64,000 bases of DNA, taken from the NCBI GenBank assembly GCA_042408875.1, contig JBHOQS010000022.1, positions 434,001-498,000 of the forward strand. The letters are read 5' to 3'. Positions 43,520-51,820 of the stretch are shown piece by piece. Position numbers and translations under genes: made by a program. Source of the DNA: JBHOQS01 sp042408875 (GTDB lineage Bacteria; Chloroflexota; UBA11872; JBHOQS01). Position 1 is the first letter of the stretch; every line of letters begins with the position of its first letter. The notes beneath the pieces are model-generated. The model ran no database searches and was not told the DNA's origin. It saw only the letters and a program-made list of their open reading frames with translations.

Positions 43520-44263
43520 CTACCCCTGCGTGTGCGAGCGCGACGGCGGCATCGAAGGCCGCGTCGGGTCAACTTTCTTCAAGTACACCACTACCGGCTC
43601 GGTGCCGAGGTCCTCGAGCACACGATACCGTCGCGGATCGGCCGCCAGGCGTGACACACGACTCCCGGGATCGTTCAGATCACCGAACACGAGGGCGTCC
43701 GTCGGACAGGCCTGGGCACACGCCGGCACCACGTCCCCGTCACGCAGCTCACGGCCCTCCCGTGCGGCGGTCTGCTCGGCGCGCCGGATCCGCTGCACAC
43801 AGAACGTACACTTTTCCATCACGCCCTTGCTGCGCACCGTCACGTCCGGGTTCAGTTGGTTGGTCAGGCTTTCCGGCCAGTGTGGCTCATCGAAATTGAA
43901 GAAGCGTACGTTCCATGGGTCGTTGTTGGCGCAGAAGCGCGTGCCAATGCAACGGTTATAGACTTGTGCGTTCAGACCGTCGGTCGTATGCATGGTGGCG
44001 TAGACCGGACAGACTGGCTCACACGGCGCGTTCTTGCAGTGCTGGCAGAGCATCGGCAGGAAGCGCGCCTTGACGTTGGGGTACTCGCCCTCCCAGTATC
44101 GCTCGATGCGGATCCACTCGATGGCGCGACGGGCGAGGAACTTGTCATCCGTGTTGATCGGTATGTTGTTCTCCGCCTGGCAGGCGACCACACAGGCCTG
44201 ACAGCCCGTGCAGCGGTCCAGGTCGATCACCATCCCCCACTGGTGCTTGCTCGGCTCAGCCAT
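43520..44263 (-). CDS. actB2: ACIII iron-sulfur subunit (ActB2-type)
   Basis: Ferredoxin-like protein of 247 residues holding the Fe-S chain of ACIII. Cysteine groups lie at 18/21/24/28, 73/76/81/85, 105/111 and 152/155, with 182/186. In the third group the expected final Cys is Asp 115 (CIGTRFCANNDPW), which fits a [3Fe-4S] instead of a [4Fe-4S] cluster, as reported for ACIII. In most described ACIII this is the C-terminal part of one ActB protein; here it is a separate gene beginning within the stop of a 44-codon frame. The ribosome binding site is GGAGGAG. Confidence 0.9.
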   Translation of the reverse strand: MAEPSKHQWGMVIDLDRCTGCQACVVACQAENNIPINTDDKFLARRAIEWIRIERYWEGEYPNVKARFLPMLCQHCKNAPCEPVCPVYATMHTTDGLNAQVYNRCIGTRFCANNDPWNVRFFNFDEPHWPESLTNQLNPDVTVRSKGVMEKCTFCVQRIRRAEQTAAREGRELRDGDVVPACAQACPTDALVFGDLNDPGSRVSRLAADPRRYRVLEDLGTEPVVVYLKKVDPTRPSMPPSRSHTQG

Positions 44264-44390
44264 CGGTCCTGCGCTCCTCCTGCATGTCGCTTGCTGCTTC
44301 GACCTGTGCCGTGAACTCCTGACCAGCCTTCCTGGACGGCTTGCGATGCTTGCGGTCAGCGTGGCACGAGCAAGGGCAATACTGCTTCAT
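44256..44390 (-). CDS. 44-residue Cys-rich protein between the two ActB halves
   Basis: A short frame whose ATG overlaps the actB1 TGA as ATGA (44387-44390) and whose stop overlaps the actB2 start by eight bases. It therefore fills the gap between the two exactly. The peptide starts MKQYCPCSCHADRKHRK, a CxCxCH cluster, and continues as a polar, lysine/arginine/glutamate-rich helix. No signal or membrane segment. The cysteines could bind a metal or Fe-S cluster, perhaps helping load or dock ActB2. I do not recognise a family. Translation is supported by the coupling geometry, not by homology. Confidence 0.6.
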   Translation of the reverse strand: MKQYCPCSCHADRKHRKPSRKAGQEFTAQVEAASDMQEERRTDG

Positions 44391-46669
44391 CTGAGCTGGT
44401 TTGCCCCGAGAATGTGCACGAGCGGCTCGTCCTTCAGTTGGATAGGCGGCACGACGCCTTCGAACTTCGGCAGCCGGCGCCGCCGGCCCGTGCGCGTGAT
44501 ACGCACCCGCGTCGCCGCCCAGGCCAGCGCACCGGTCTCTTCCTCGGCCACCGGCGCCAGCAGTCGGAACGGGTTCTCGCCGCGGCCGCGGGCATAGCGG
44601 CCGTAGACTGTGTGCCCCTGGCCGAGCGGCATCGCCACCACGTCCGGCGGGATTCCCGGATAGACGTACACCGTGGTTTCCAGCGAGCCGGCCGGAGACT
44701 CGACGCTGACAATCGCCCCTTCGGCGACGCCGAGCCGGCGCGCTGTCTCGGGGTTGAGCTCGATCCACGTGGTCCAGGCCACGGTCGTCATAGGGTCAGG
44801 CATCGCCTGAAGCCACGGGAGATGCGCCAGTTGCCCCTCCAGTAGGGCAGACGACGAGTAGACGACCAGATGGTACGGGTAGTCCCTCTGATCGCCGGCG
44901 AACCGTGGCGGTGCCATGCGACTGGGCAGGATCGCTGCCGGGGCAGCCGGCGCCGGAGGACGCGCGCCGGTGTCCCACCAGCCGCCCTGCTGGAGAAGAC
45001 GCGTCCAGTACTGCTCGAAGCTCCCTGGGGTGCCGGGCCAGCGTCCGGTGGCCTGGAGTTCCTGCGCGCGGGCGCGCAGCAGTGTGCGGGTGTCCGGCCA
45101 CGGCAGTGCCTGGGCTGCGGCGCCGCCGATCCGGCGGGCCGCGTCGAGCAGAATGTCAGTGAAGCCGCGCGTGTCGTGGACGGGCTGCACTACCGGCTGC
45201 TGGAACGTCACTACAGGAATGCCTGGCGCGGGGTCCGGTACGTCATCGCCCCAATCCTCCAGGGTTGTGTGCACCGGCAGGACCAGATCAGCCAGCGCAG
45301 TGGTCTCATCGGGGAAGCTCGCGAAGCTCGCGATGAACGGCACACGACGGAGCGCATCTTCAAACTGGAGCGCGGCGGGCAAGTCGTACGCCGGGTTCGC
45401 CTCATAGAACAGCACCACGGCGATCGGCCCCGGGTGGCTCGTACGCATCTGCTCAAGCACTTGCTGCCAGTCGCGTAGCGACGCAGCCGGCGAGGCCGGG
45501 GCATCCAGCGGTGGCTCAGGGTTCGGCAGCACCCCACCGGGCATCCCCACACTGCCGAGCAGGTAATTCAGGGCGTAGATCGCGATCAGGTTGGATAGGC
45601 CGTTCGTGTGTGCCGCGGCGCTCTCCCCGCCGAGAACCAGTGCAGGGTGCCGTGCTGCCAGCGTCCGCGCCAGCGCGCGGATACGCTCGGCCGGAACGCC
45701 CGTCTGCTGCGCCACACTCTCTGCTCGGAAGGACGCCAGCGCTGCCGCTCCGGCCCCACCGGTCAGCGCCACGGCTGCGGCGGGGACGGCCAGACCTTCG
45801 GAGATCAGTGTTTCCGCAAGAGCCAGGGCCAGCAGACCTTCGGTGCCTGGGCGGATCGGGACCCACTCGTCTGCATTGGCGGCCGTTGGCGAAAGCCGCG
45901 GCTCGACCTGCACAAAGTACCCTCGCGGCCGGCCGCTGCCCTGCCGGAACGTCCCGTACGCCGCGCTGTACTGGAGCGGCGATAGCCAGGTATCCAGAAA
46001 GCCAGCGCCGAAGGATAGGATACACGCGGCGTTGGCGATGTCGAACTTGGGCAGACGGCGTAGCCCAAACACCCGCTCGATGGCGGTGCGCAGGACGAGG
46101 TCATCGCGCGGCTCGTGGATGAGATGGCGTCCTCCCAGGGCTGAGACGAGCCGGTTGACCACCAGGGCCCGCAGGCCGCGTAGGCGCCCAGTGATGAACA
46201 GCAGGCTCCCCGTACCGCTCTGGGCTGCCTGGGCCAGCCGCTCGCTGAGCTGGGCTACTGCTATCTCCCACTTGACCGGCCGAAAGTTTCCGGAGCCGCG
46301 CTCGCCCGCCCGCAGGAGCGGCGCGGGAATGCGGTCCGGGTGATAGAGCGCTTGCACCTCGGCCTGGCCACGGGCGCACAGCTTCCCTTGGTTCAGCGGA
46401 TGGAGGGGATTCCCTTCCAGCTTGCGCACACGGCCGTCGATCACGCGGGCGATCACCCCGGCACCGCCGGGCACCAGGCGCGAGGCGGTGGCGTACCAGG
46501 CGTCCCAGCCGCGTACCTCGAACTCAGGCAGGCGGTGAGGGCTCTGGAGCTGGAGCTCGTGGCGGGCGACGCCCCCGAGCACGAAGGCTACAGCGCCAGT
46601 CACCGGCGCTGCGGCCGCCGCCGCGCTCACCAGGCCCCGCCGGCTGATCTCCACTGACCACTGCTCCAT
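44387..46669 (-). CDS. actB1: ACIII molybdopterin-oxidoreductase-like subunit (ActB1-type)
   Basis: 760-residue exported protein. The start at 46669 gives a twin-arginine signal (EISRRGLVSAAAAAAP); a longer frame from 46741 only translates a CT-rich repeat. The body has the molybdopterin oxidoreductase fold (RVIDGRVRKLEGNPLHPLNQGKLCARGQ, then later YPYHLVVYSSS and a C-terminal MopB-type barrel). It lacks the N-terminal four-cysteine cluster motif, as in ACIII where this domain binds no molybdenum. In most ACIII it is fused to the Fe-S domain; here the two are separate. Confidence 0.9.
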   Translation of the reverse strand: MEQWSVEISRRGLVSAAAAAAPVTGAVAFVLGGVARHELQLQSPHRLPEFEVRGWDAWYATASRLVPGGAGVIARVIDGRVRKLEGNPLHPLNQGKLCARGQAEVQALYHPDRIPAPLLRAGERGSGNFRPVKWEIAVAQLSERLAQAAQSGTGSLLFITGRLRGLRALVVNRLVSALGGRHLIHEPRDDLVLRTAIERVFGLRRLPKFDIANAACILSFGAGFLDTWLSPLQYSAAYGTFRQGSGRPRGYFVQVEPRLSPTAANADEWVPIRPGTEGLLALALAETLISEGLAVPAAAVALTGGAGAAALASFRAESVAQQTGVPAERIRALARTLAARHPALVLGGESAAAHTNGLSNLIAIYALNYLLGSVGMPGGVLPNPEPPLDAPASPAASLRDWQQVLEQMRTSHPGPIAVVLFYEANPAYDLPAALQFEDALRRVPFIASFASFPDETTALADLVLPVHTTLEDWGDDVPDPAPGIPVVTFQQPVVQPVHDTRGFTDILLDAARRIGGAAAQALPWPDTRTLLRARAQELQATGRWPGTPGSFEQYWTRLLQQGGWWDTGARPPAPAAPAAILPSRMAPPRFAGDQRDYPYHLVVYSSSALLEGQLAHLPWLQAMPDPMTTVAWTTWIELNPETARRLGVAEGAIVSVESPAGSLETTVYVYPGIPPDVVAMPLGQGHTVYGRYARGRGENPFRLLAPVAEEETGALAWAATRVRITRTGRRRRLPKFEGVVPPIQLKDEPLVHILGANQLR

Positions 46670-46699
46670 CCCTACACTCCGGTCGCTCCTCTCTTCATC

Positions 46700-46735
46700 T
46701 TCTTCCTCCTTGGTTCTTCCTCCTTGGTTCTTCCT
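46700..46735. repeat. 14-bp tandem repeat in CT-rich spacer
   Basis: TTCTTCCTCCTTGG occurs at 46700-46713 and 46714-46727 with a partial third copy to 46735. It lies just upstream of the actB1 start, inside a CT-rich tract that continues to an AT-rich TTATTTA repeat near 46856-46895. Confidence 0.85.
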
Positions 46736-46741
46736 CTCCAT

Positions 46742-47007
46742 TGATTTGATTCTTCCTATTCACTTGATTGATTCTTTCTCCCCTGATGAGGAAGAATCAG
46801 AAAGAGGTTTTCATTCCCTGGTGGTGCCCAGACAGGCATCAGTCACTCCTCATTATTTATTATTTATTTTAATTTATTATTTATTTTATTCATACTGCAT
46901 ACTGCGCTCATAACAGGCGTTGCCGGCTGGTCCGCCAGCCTACTACCACATGGCTCGCCCGCCGGATGCCCTTGCCGGCATGGATGCTGAGCACCAGGGG
47001 CGTGACG
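46742..47007. other. spacer between actA and actB1
   Basis: A 266-base gene-free gap inside the operon, unusual because the other ACIII genes abut or overlap. It holds CT-rich and then AT-rich simple sequence (ATTATTTATT units near 46856-46895) and a TACTGC repeat near 46903-46915. A promoter or processing site for the downstream part of the operon would be expected here. Confidence 0.5.
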
Positions 47008-47556
47008 TTAGTAGTGGCACACGGCACAATCCGTCCGGGCGCCGCTCTGGCGGTGGCAGGCAACGCAGTCACCCATTTTCAGATCACGCACCTGTCTCAC
47101 CACCGGCATCCGCTCCACCTGACCATGGCATGTCGCGCAGGAGACGCCGGCGCGAATATGCGGCTCGTGCAGGAAGCGCGTATGGTCGGGCAGGATATGC
47201 ACTCGTTCCCAGGTAATCGGCTGGCCGGTGGCCCACGCCTCGCGCACCTTGGCGATATCCGGATGCCCGGTAGTGACCACACTGTGGCAGAACATGCACT
47301 GTTCGACCGGCGGCACGCCGGCTTGCGGAGACGTCGCTGCCGTGCGATGGCAGAACTGGCAGTCGAGCTGGAGAGCGCCCGCGTGCACCGCGTGGCTGAA
47401 CTCAATCGGCTGCTGCACTACTGCGCCCTCTCCGGAGAGGCGCACCCACGTAACTAGAGCGCCGATGATGACCAGCATAAACCCGATCCCTGCCGCCACA
47501 TATGCGCGACGGCCTATTCTTCTTCTGCCCCGGGGTGGCAGTCCTAGATCCACCAT
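47008..47556 (-). CDS. actA: ACIII pentahaem cytochrome c ActA
   Basis: Membrane-anchored multihaem cytochrome of 182 residues. One N-terminal helix (AAGIGFMLVIIGALVTWV) is followed by five CXXCH sites at 66-70, 87-91, 140-144, 164-168 and 177-181. That count matches ActA. A FSHAVHAG segment before the first site supplies a likely distal His. It carries electrons from the Fe-S chain toward ActE or an external acceptor. Its start overlaps the upstream small membrane protein by 13 bases. Confidence 0.93.
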   Translation of the reverse strand: MVDLGLPPRGRRRIGRRAYVAAGIGFMLVIIGALVTWVRLSGEGAVVQQPIEFSHAVHAGALQLDCQFCHRTAATSPQAGVPPVEQCMFCHSVVTTGHPDIAKVREAWATGQPITWERVHILPDHTRFLHEPHIRAGVSCATCHGQVERMPVVRQVRDLKMGDCVACHRQSGARTDCAVCHY

Positions 47557-47837
47557 CGCGGGTAGATATCCTGGATAACTACATGCGCCAAGCGTGCCAG
47601 GCGTAACAGCAAGAACAGGGCCACGAGAGCGGCTTCTGCAGCGACGACGTAGAGCGCGATGCGGTAGCGTTGAAAGCCGCGCGGGAGCTGGCCCGCCAGC
47701 ATGAGCGACGGAAGGATCGCGTGGGCGAGCAAGAAGGAAAATGCAGCGGGCACAACCAGCGCAACCAGAAACCAGAGGCCGAGTAGCAGCGTGTGCAGCC
47801 GCTGCCAGTCGGCGGGACCAAGCACCGCCGGATCCAT
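47544..47837 (-). CDS. small membrane protein upstream of actA
   Basis: 97 residues with three hydrophobic segments (LLLGLWFLVALVVPAAFSFLLAHAI, then YVVAAEAALVALFLLLRLARLAHVV). The ATG at 47837 is chosen because the region before it is low-complexity. It overlaps actA by 13 bases, so it is part of the operon. No family recognised. It could be an ACIII accessory or an assembly factor. Confidence 0.6.
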   Translation of the reverse strand: MDPAVLGPADWQRLHTLLLGLWFLVALVVPAAFSFLLAHAILPSLMLAGQLPRGFQRYRIALYVVAAEAALVALFLLLRLARLAHVVIQDIYPRWWI

Positions 47838-47889
47838 GCGAGGACCTATGGATCTCCTGACCGATCTACCGAACAGACATGCTGCGAGC

Positions 47890-48081
47890 CTAGGGCAGCG
47901 CAAGCTGCATCGCCAGCATGCTTGCGGCCGTCGTGACCAGGAGGAGCACAGCGGTGACGCTGCCGAACCAGAGGTGGCAGCGTCGCTCCGAGCCAGACTC
48001 GGCTGCGGCGAGGCAGGCCGCTTCAAGGGGCATCATCACAAGGAGCGCGACAGGAACCACAATCAGCCAGATCCCGGCCAT
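47890..48081 (-). CDS. 63-residue two-helix membrane protein, first gene of the ACIII operon
   Basis: Two hydrophobic helices (IWLIVVPVALLVMMPLEAACL and FGSVTAVLLLVTTAASMLAMQLA) separated by a short charged loop. A good GGGAGG ribosome binding site precedes the ATG. It lies 52 bases before the next small membrane gene on the same strand. No family recognised. Similar small membrane proteins accompany some respiratory complexes as assembly or structural subunits. Confidence 0.55.
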   Translation of the reverse strand: MAGIWLIVVPVALLVMMPLEAACLAAAESGSERRCHLWFGSVTAVLLLVTTAASMLAMQLALP

Positions 48082-48471
48082 ACGCTGCCTCCCGCGGCCT
48101 CCTGGTGTGACCTGGTCATACTAGAAAGCGCACTCCGGCAAGAAACAGGCCAGGCCACGCTGCTGCCAGCGGCCAGAGCGCCGGGCCGCTGCAACGGTGC
48201 TATCGCTACCACGTCGGTCGACTGCCTGTATGACAGTATATCGGTCTCGGTGCCCTGTGTCTACCAGAGTGCAAGCACTTCTCTACGCTATAACGCTATA
48301 ATCACGCTGGTGGGGCTCCACTGCGCGGGCCCGGCAGTCGGGGCCTGAGGGGCTTGCGCGGCTCCTGGGGAGAGCAGGTCAAAGCCAGCGCAAGAGCGGT
48401 CTTTCCGATGCGAAGCTCCTGCGTGGGATGTGATCGCGAGCGTATGAGCAGGCGCCGAAGCGACGATTGCC
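48082..48471. promoter_or_regulatory. divergent promoter region of the ACIII operon
   Basis: A 390-base gene-free spacer between the leftward ACIII operon and a rightward hypothetical gene. The near repeat ACGCTATAA / ACGCTATAAT occurs around 48277-48300, a candidate -10 region. No RNA gene or long palindrome was seen. The ACIII operon promoter should be in the left part. Confidence 0.4.
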
Positions 48472-48939
48472 ATGAGTGACGAGGCACAGCGGGGCATTCT
48501 CTTCACTGGCGACTTTACCCCACAGGAGCGCGCAGTCCTGGCCGGCCAGTTCGGGCACTGCCGCCTGGTACTGGTGGCTCGCTCAGTCATTGACCCGCGT
48601 GTGATCCTGGTGCAGTGGATGACTGTGGGCGGCAGGGCGGGACAGCGTGCCGTCCCTGTTACCCCTGGTGCCCTGGCAGTCCTGGGGCGCCGCCACTTCT
48701 ACGTCCTGGATGCACGGGTTGATCCCCCGACGCTAGTGCATGTGGCGACGTCGGACGAGCTCCACCAGGCGTACCCCGGCCACTTCCCCGGTGTGCGGCT
48801 CGCCCCCTCACCGTTGGAGCCGCTGTACCGCCTATGGGACCGCCTCCTGCGGCCCGGGCCAGCCCATCTGCTCGTCGTCGCCCTGCTCTGGCTCCTGGCT
48901 GTGGCCGTCTACATGGGGTGGGTTACACCGAGGTGCTGA
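48472..48939 (+). CDS. hypothetical protein with C-terminal membrane helix
   Basis: 155 residues: a soluble alpha/beta N-terminal part (GILFTGDFTPQERAVLAGQF, then VILVQWMTVGGRAG) and one C-terminal helix (HLLVVALLWLLAVAVYMGW). It looks like a tail-anchored protein with a cytoplasmic domain. No family recognised. It is transcribed away from the ACIII operon. Confidence 0.55.
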   Translation: MSDEAQRGILFTGDFTPQERAVLAGQFGHCRLVLVARSVIDPRVILVQWMTVGGRAGQRAVPVTPGALAVLGRRHFYVLDARVDPPTLVHVATSDELHQAYPGHFPGVRLAPSPLEPLYRLWDRLLRPGPAHLLVVALLWLLAVAVYMGWVTPRC

Positions 48940-49068
48940 GCGCGCCCGCCGGGGCGCCGGCAGCGCCGTGTCTAGCTGAAGGGAGCCCCACGCCACATGA
49001 GTGGGCCTAACCGCGTGCCCTGTACTCGCGCGGCCACTGCATCGGAGATCCGCGCCGCACAAGTGCGC

Positions 49069-49338
49069 CTAACACCTCTTCGTGCCGTTCCCGATCTCAC
49101 CGTTCAGGGCAGGGACCACGCGGGCGATCCATTCTCCACATGCCGGGCAGGCGCGGCCGCGGTTCTTGATCGGGCAGATATAGAGCGGAGGCTCATGCCG
49201 CTCGCAGACCAGGAACGTGCGCGTGCGGCAATGCAAGCCATTGCGGCAGAGGTGCGCCAGCGGGCAGACGCGCGCCGCCTGCGCTGACGCGCTGGGCTCA
49301 GATCGTTTGATCGCCTGCGTTCGCTCACGGACGCCCAT
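49069..49338 (-). CDS. 89-residue Cys-rich hypothetical, possible zinc ribbon
   Basis: Eight cysteines at 25, 31, 37, 45, 55, 64, 67 and 89, including a CPACG knuckle (ACPACGEW) and paired His/Cys around CERHEPPLYIC. The pattern looks like a compact metal-binding domain. The opposite strand carries a 96-codon frame at 48997-49287 that is also open and protein-like; only one of the two is probably real. I favour this one for its ordered cysteines. No family is recognised and no clear ribosome binding site was seen. Confidence 0.4.
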   Translation of the reverse strand: MGVRERTQAIKRSEPSASAQAARVCPLAHLCRNGLHCRTRTFLVCERHEPPLYICPIKNRGRACPACGEWIARVVPALNGEIGNGTKRC

Positions 49339-49609
49339 GCGAGCACCAGCTCCTAATTTGTGGCTAGAAAATTAAAAAATTCAAGTAATTCTCCGGCCAG
49401 CTCGTCGAAGACGTATCGTCGTATGCCAGCTTGCCGCGTGCATCTTCGGGAACGATGGCGTACTATAGCGCCGGCATGTGGAGGCATGGCTACGGCGCGC
49501 TGCCCCGCTGCCGGGGCCGCCTCTACGTTACGTATTATGTCGTATATTATCTTGATAAGTTTGTGTCATATGCGCATGCTAGCCCCGCTATACGAGGAGG
49601 ATCAGCCAG

Positions 49610-50446
49610 ATGACCGTCACCGCGCGGCCGCTGCGCCTCACCGAGGATGAGATCGCCTTCTACAACGAGCACGGCTACCTCAGGCTCCGGCAGGTGTTCA
49701 CTCCGCAGGAGATCGCCGAGCTGAGCGAAGAACTCGACCACATCATCCAGCACTTCGCTATGCATGGCAAAGGCTGGCGTGGCCCGTGGCGGCAGCAGCT
49801 CATGACCGCCGAGGAAGAGGCGAAGTCCGTGCTAGTCGCCATCCATGAGCTGCAATGCTACTCGCAGGCTTGGGCGCGGGCGATCCTCAACCGGCGGCTT
49901 ACCGAGGCCGTGGCCGACTTGATCGGCCCTGAGGTCGAGTTTCATCATTGTACCCTGCACGCGAAGGGACCCGACTACGGTGCCCCGTTCCCGATGCACC
50001 AGGACCATCCCTTCTACCCGCACGCCGACGGACGCTACGTGGACGCCATCATCCACGTAGATCCCGCTGATGAGGAGAGCGGTTGCTTGAAGTTCCTGGA
50101 CGGCAGCCACAAGCTAGGCCCGCTGGAGCACATTCGCGAGGGATCGCCCCACCTGCCCCAGGACCGCTACCGCCTCGAGGATGCGGTGTCCTGCCCGGCC
50201 GACTCCGGCGACGTCGTGCTCTTCAGCATCTGGACCATCCACGGCTCGGCGCTCAACCGCCGGCCGCGCTGGCGGCGCGTGGTGCGCGTGGGCTACCGCA
50301 ATCCGCACAACCTTCAGCTCGGAGGCCAGGCGATGGGCCGGCCCGGGATCATGGTGCACGGCGTGCGGCCCAAGATCGCGGGGGTCACGATCGATGTCTA
50401 TGGCACCTGGGGCAGGCAGGCTCAGGCGCCGCGGGATGATAAGTGA
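49610..50446 (+). CDS. phytanoyl-CoA dioxygenase (PhyH) family protein
   Basis: Fe(II)/2-oxoglutarate-dependent dioxygenase of 278 residues. The metal triad is likely His 130 and Asp 132 (PFPMHQDHPFYPH) and His 211 (WTIHGSALN), with a downstream arginine in NRRPRWRR for 2-oxoglutarate. A GAGGAGGAT ribosome binding site precedes the ATG. Bacterial members hydroxylate diverse small molecules, so the substrate is open. It is monocistronic, and a perfect 18-bp hairpin follows. Confidence 0.88.
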   Translation: MTVTARPLRLTEDEIAFYNEHGYLRLRQVFTPQEIAELSEELDHIIQHFAMHGKGWRGPWRQQLMTAEEEAKSVLVAIHELQCYSQAWARAILNRRLTEAVADLIGPEVEFHHCTLHAKGPDYGAPFPMHQDHPFYPHADGRYVDAIIHVDPADEESGCLKFLDGSHKLGPLEHIREGSPHLPQDRYRLEDAVSCPADSGDVVLFSIWTIHGSALNRRPRWRRVVRVGYRNPHNLQLGGQAMGRPGIMVHGVRPKIAGVTIDVYGTWGRQAQAPRDDK

Positions 50447-50479
50447 TTGAAATTGAAAATTGAAAAAGAGCATGAATGA

Positions 50480-50520
50480 AGACAGCCCAGATGCCCTGGA
50501 GCAGGGCATCTGGGCTGTCT
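50480..50520 (+). terminator. 18-bp perfect hairpin after the PhyH gene
   Basis: AGACAGCCCAGATGCCCT at 50480-50497 pairs perfectly with 50503-50520 across the five-base loop GGAGC. It lies 34 bases past the PhyH stop and six bases before tRNA-Asp on the other strand. No T-run follows on the plus strand, so factor-independent ending is uncertain. A bidirectional role for the tRNA transcript is possible. Confidence 0.6.
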
Positions 50521-50525
50521 CGCAG

Positions 50526-50599
50526 CGGACCCGACCGGATTCGAACCGGCGATCTCGGCCTTGACAGGGCCGTATGTTGGGCCACTACACCACGGGTCC
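50526..50599 (-). tRNA. tRNA-Asp (anticodon GTC)
   Basis: Minus-strand tRNA of 74 bases. Acceptor GGACCCG pairs with CGGGTCC with discriminator G. The anticodon stem CGGCC/GGCCG encloses CTGTCAA, giving GTC. The T-arm is GCCGG-TTCGAAT-CCGGT. CCA is not encoded. Confidence 0.95.
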
Positions 50600-50711
50600 G
50601 GGCGCTCAGGCGTGATGCATCCTAGGTACCGCGTGCAAGGATCCGAGCACCCAAGCGTCCAGGAGCATTACGCAGTCCTGGGTACGCATCACGCGTGATC
50701 GACGTTCTCCG

Positions 50712-50796
50712 TGGGCCGGGGAGGATTCGAACCTCCGTAGGGCGTTCGCCCGACGGTTTTACAGACCGTTGCCATTAACCACTCGGCCACCGACCC
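50712..50796 (-). tRNA. tRNA-Tyr (anticodon GTA)
   Basis: Minus-strand tRNA of 85 bases with a long variable arm (GGGCGAACGCCC). Acceptor GGGTCGG pairs with CCGGCCC (one G-U), discriminator A. The anticodon loop CTGTAAA gives GTA. It is 112 bases upstream of tRNA-Asp in transcription order and may be cotranscribed with it. Confidence 0.95.
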
Positions 50797-50959
50797 CTGC
50801 TCGACCGGCCGGAACCTTCGTCCTCACCGGCAGAAAAAACACACCACAAGCTGTGGTGCGCTAGCACGCATCATTCTATCGCGCTCGCCCTGGAACGTCA
50901 AGCCAGCCAGCAATCTGGATCGAACGCACGCGGCTGTGACCAACTCTGTATGCCTGCAA

Positions 50960-51820
50960 CTACGCCAGGTCTACTGGCTCGAAGATGCAGGCCAGGTTCC
51001 CTTCGGCGGGCCGCAGCCGGCCGGCGGCGGGCTCATGGGCGAGCAGCACGATGGCCTGTCGCTCGATGGCCTCGCGGATCAGGCGGCGCTTGGTCTCCAG
51101 GCTATCGAGCGGAAAGGTATCGAACGCCGAAATCCAGGCCAGCCGTTCGACCTGCACGCGGTTTTGGGCCACATCGCCCCAGAACTGTAATACCCGGCCA
51201 CCAGCGGCGATCTCCACGATAGCGTGGCTGCGCGTATGTCCCGGCGCCGGCCGCACCCGCACCTCATCCGTGACCTGCGTCTCGCCCTCGATCAAGCGCA
51301 GTTGCCCGCTTTCCTGCACCGGCAGGAGGTTCTCAGCCAGGTACGTGGCGCGGGTGCGCTCGTTCGGATGGGTGGCATCCGCCCACTCGCCGCGCACAGC
51401 CCAGTATTCGGCGCGGGGGAAGGCCGGCACCGCGCGGCCGTCGCGCCACACCGTGTTGCCGCCGCAGTGATCGGCGTGCAGGTGGGTGTTGATCACGATA
51501 TCGACGTCCTCCGGGGCGACGCCGTGGCGGGCCAGATCGCCTAGCAGCCCACCGTGCGGGGGCTTCTCTACAGCGAAGATATCGCGCGCCCGCCCGTCCA
51601 GCTTCTCACCAATGCCCGTCTCTACGACGATGGTCTTGCCGCCAGAGCGCAGCAGCAGGCAGTTGAGCTCCAGGGACAGGCGGTTGCGCTCGTCCGGCTC
51701 GTAGTAGCGCATCCACAGCACGCGCGGGACCAGGCCGAACAGAGCGCCACCATCCATCCGACAGCGCCCGTCGCTCAGCCGGACAACCTCCGTCGAGCCA
51801 ATGTGAAAACTCCGCGGCAT
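50960..51820 (-). CDS. metallo-beta-lactamase-fold hydrolase
   Basis: 286-residue MBL-fold protein. The metal motif THLHADH (His 113, His 115, Asp 117, His 118) is intact, followed by PGHTRSHAIV and WGDVA, which supply further ligands. The fold covers lactonases, glyoxalase II, quorum-quenching enzymes and others; the internal substrate-lid region is not diagnostic. No signal peptide. It is monocistronic, with an unremarkable start. Confidence 0.85.
   Translation of the reverse strand: MPRSFHIGSTEVVRLSDGRCRMDGGALFGLVPRVLWMRYYEPDERNRLSLELNCLLLRSGGKTIVVETGIGEKLDGRARDIFAVEKPPHGGLLGDLARHGVAPEDVDIVINTHLHADHCGGNTVWRDGRAVPAFPRAEYWAVRGEWADATHPNERTRATYLAENLLPVQESGQLRLIEGETQVTDEVRVRPAPGHTRSHAIVEIAAGGRVLQFWGDVAQNRVQVERLAWISAFDTFPLDSLETKRRLIREAIERQAIVLLAHEPAAGRLRPAEGNLACIFEPVDLA

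Noticed and set aside
46670..46741. Upstream 24-codon extension of actB1
   Set aside because: It translates the CT-rich tandem repeat on the opposite strand and precedes a well-formed twin-arginine signal at 46669.
48997..49287. 96-codon rightward frame opposite the Cys-rich hypothetical
   Set aside because: Open and somewhat protein-like, but lacks a ribosome binding site and ordered motifs; kept only as the alternative to the minus-strand frame.
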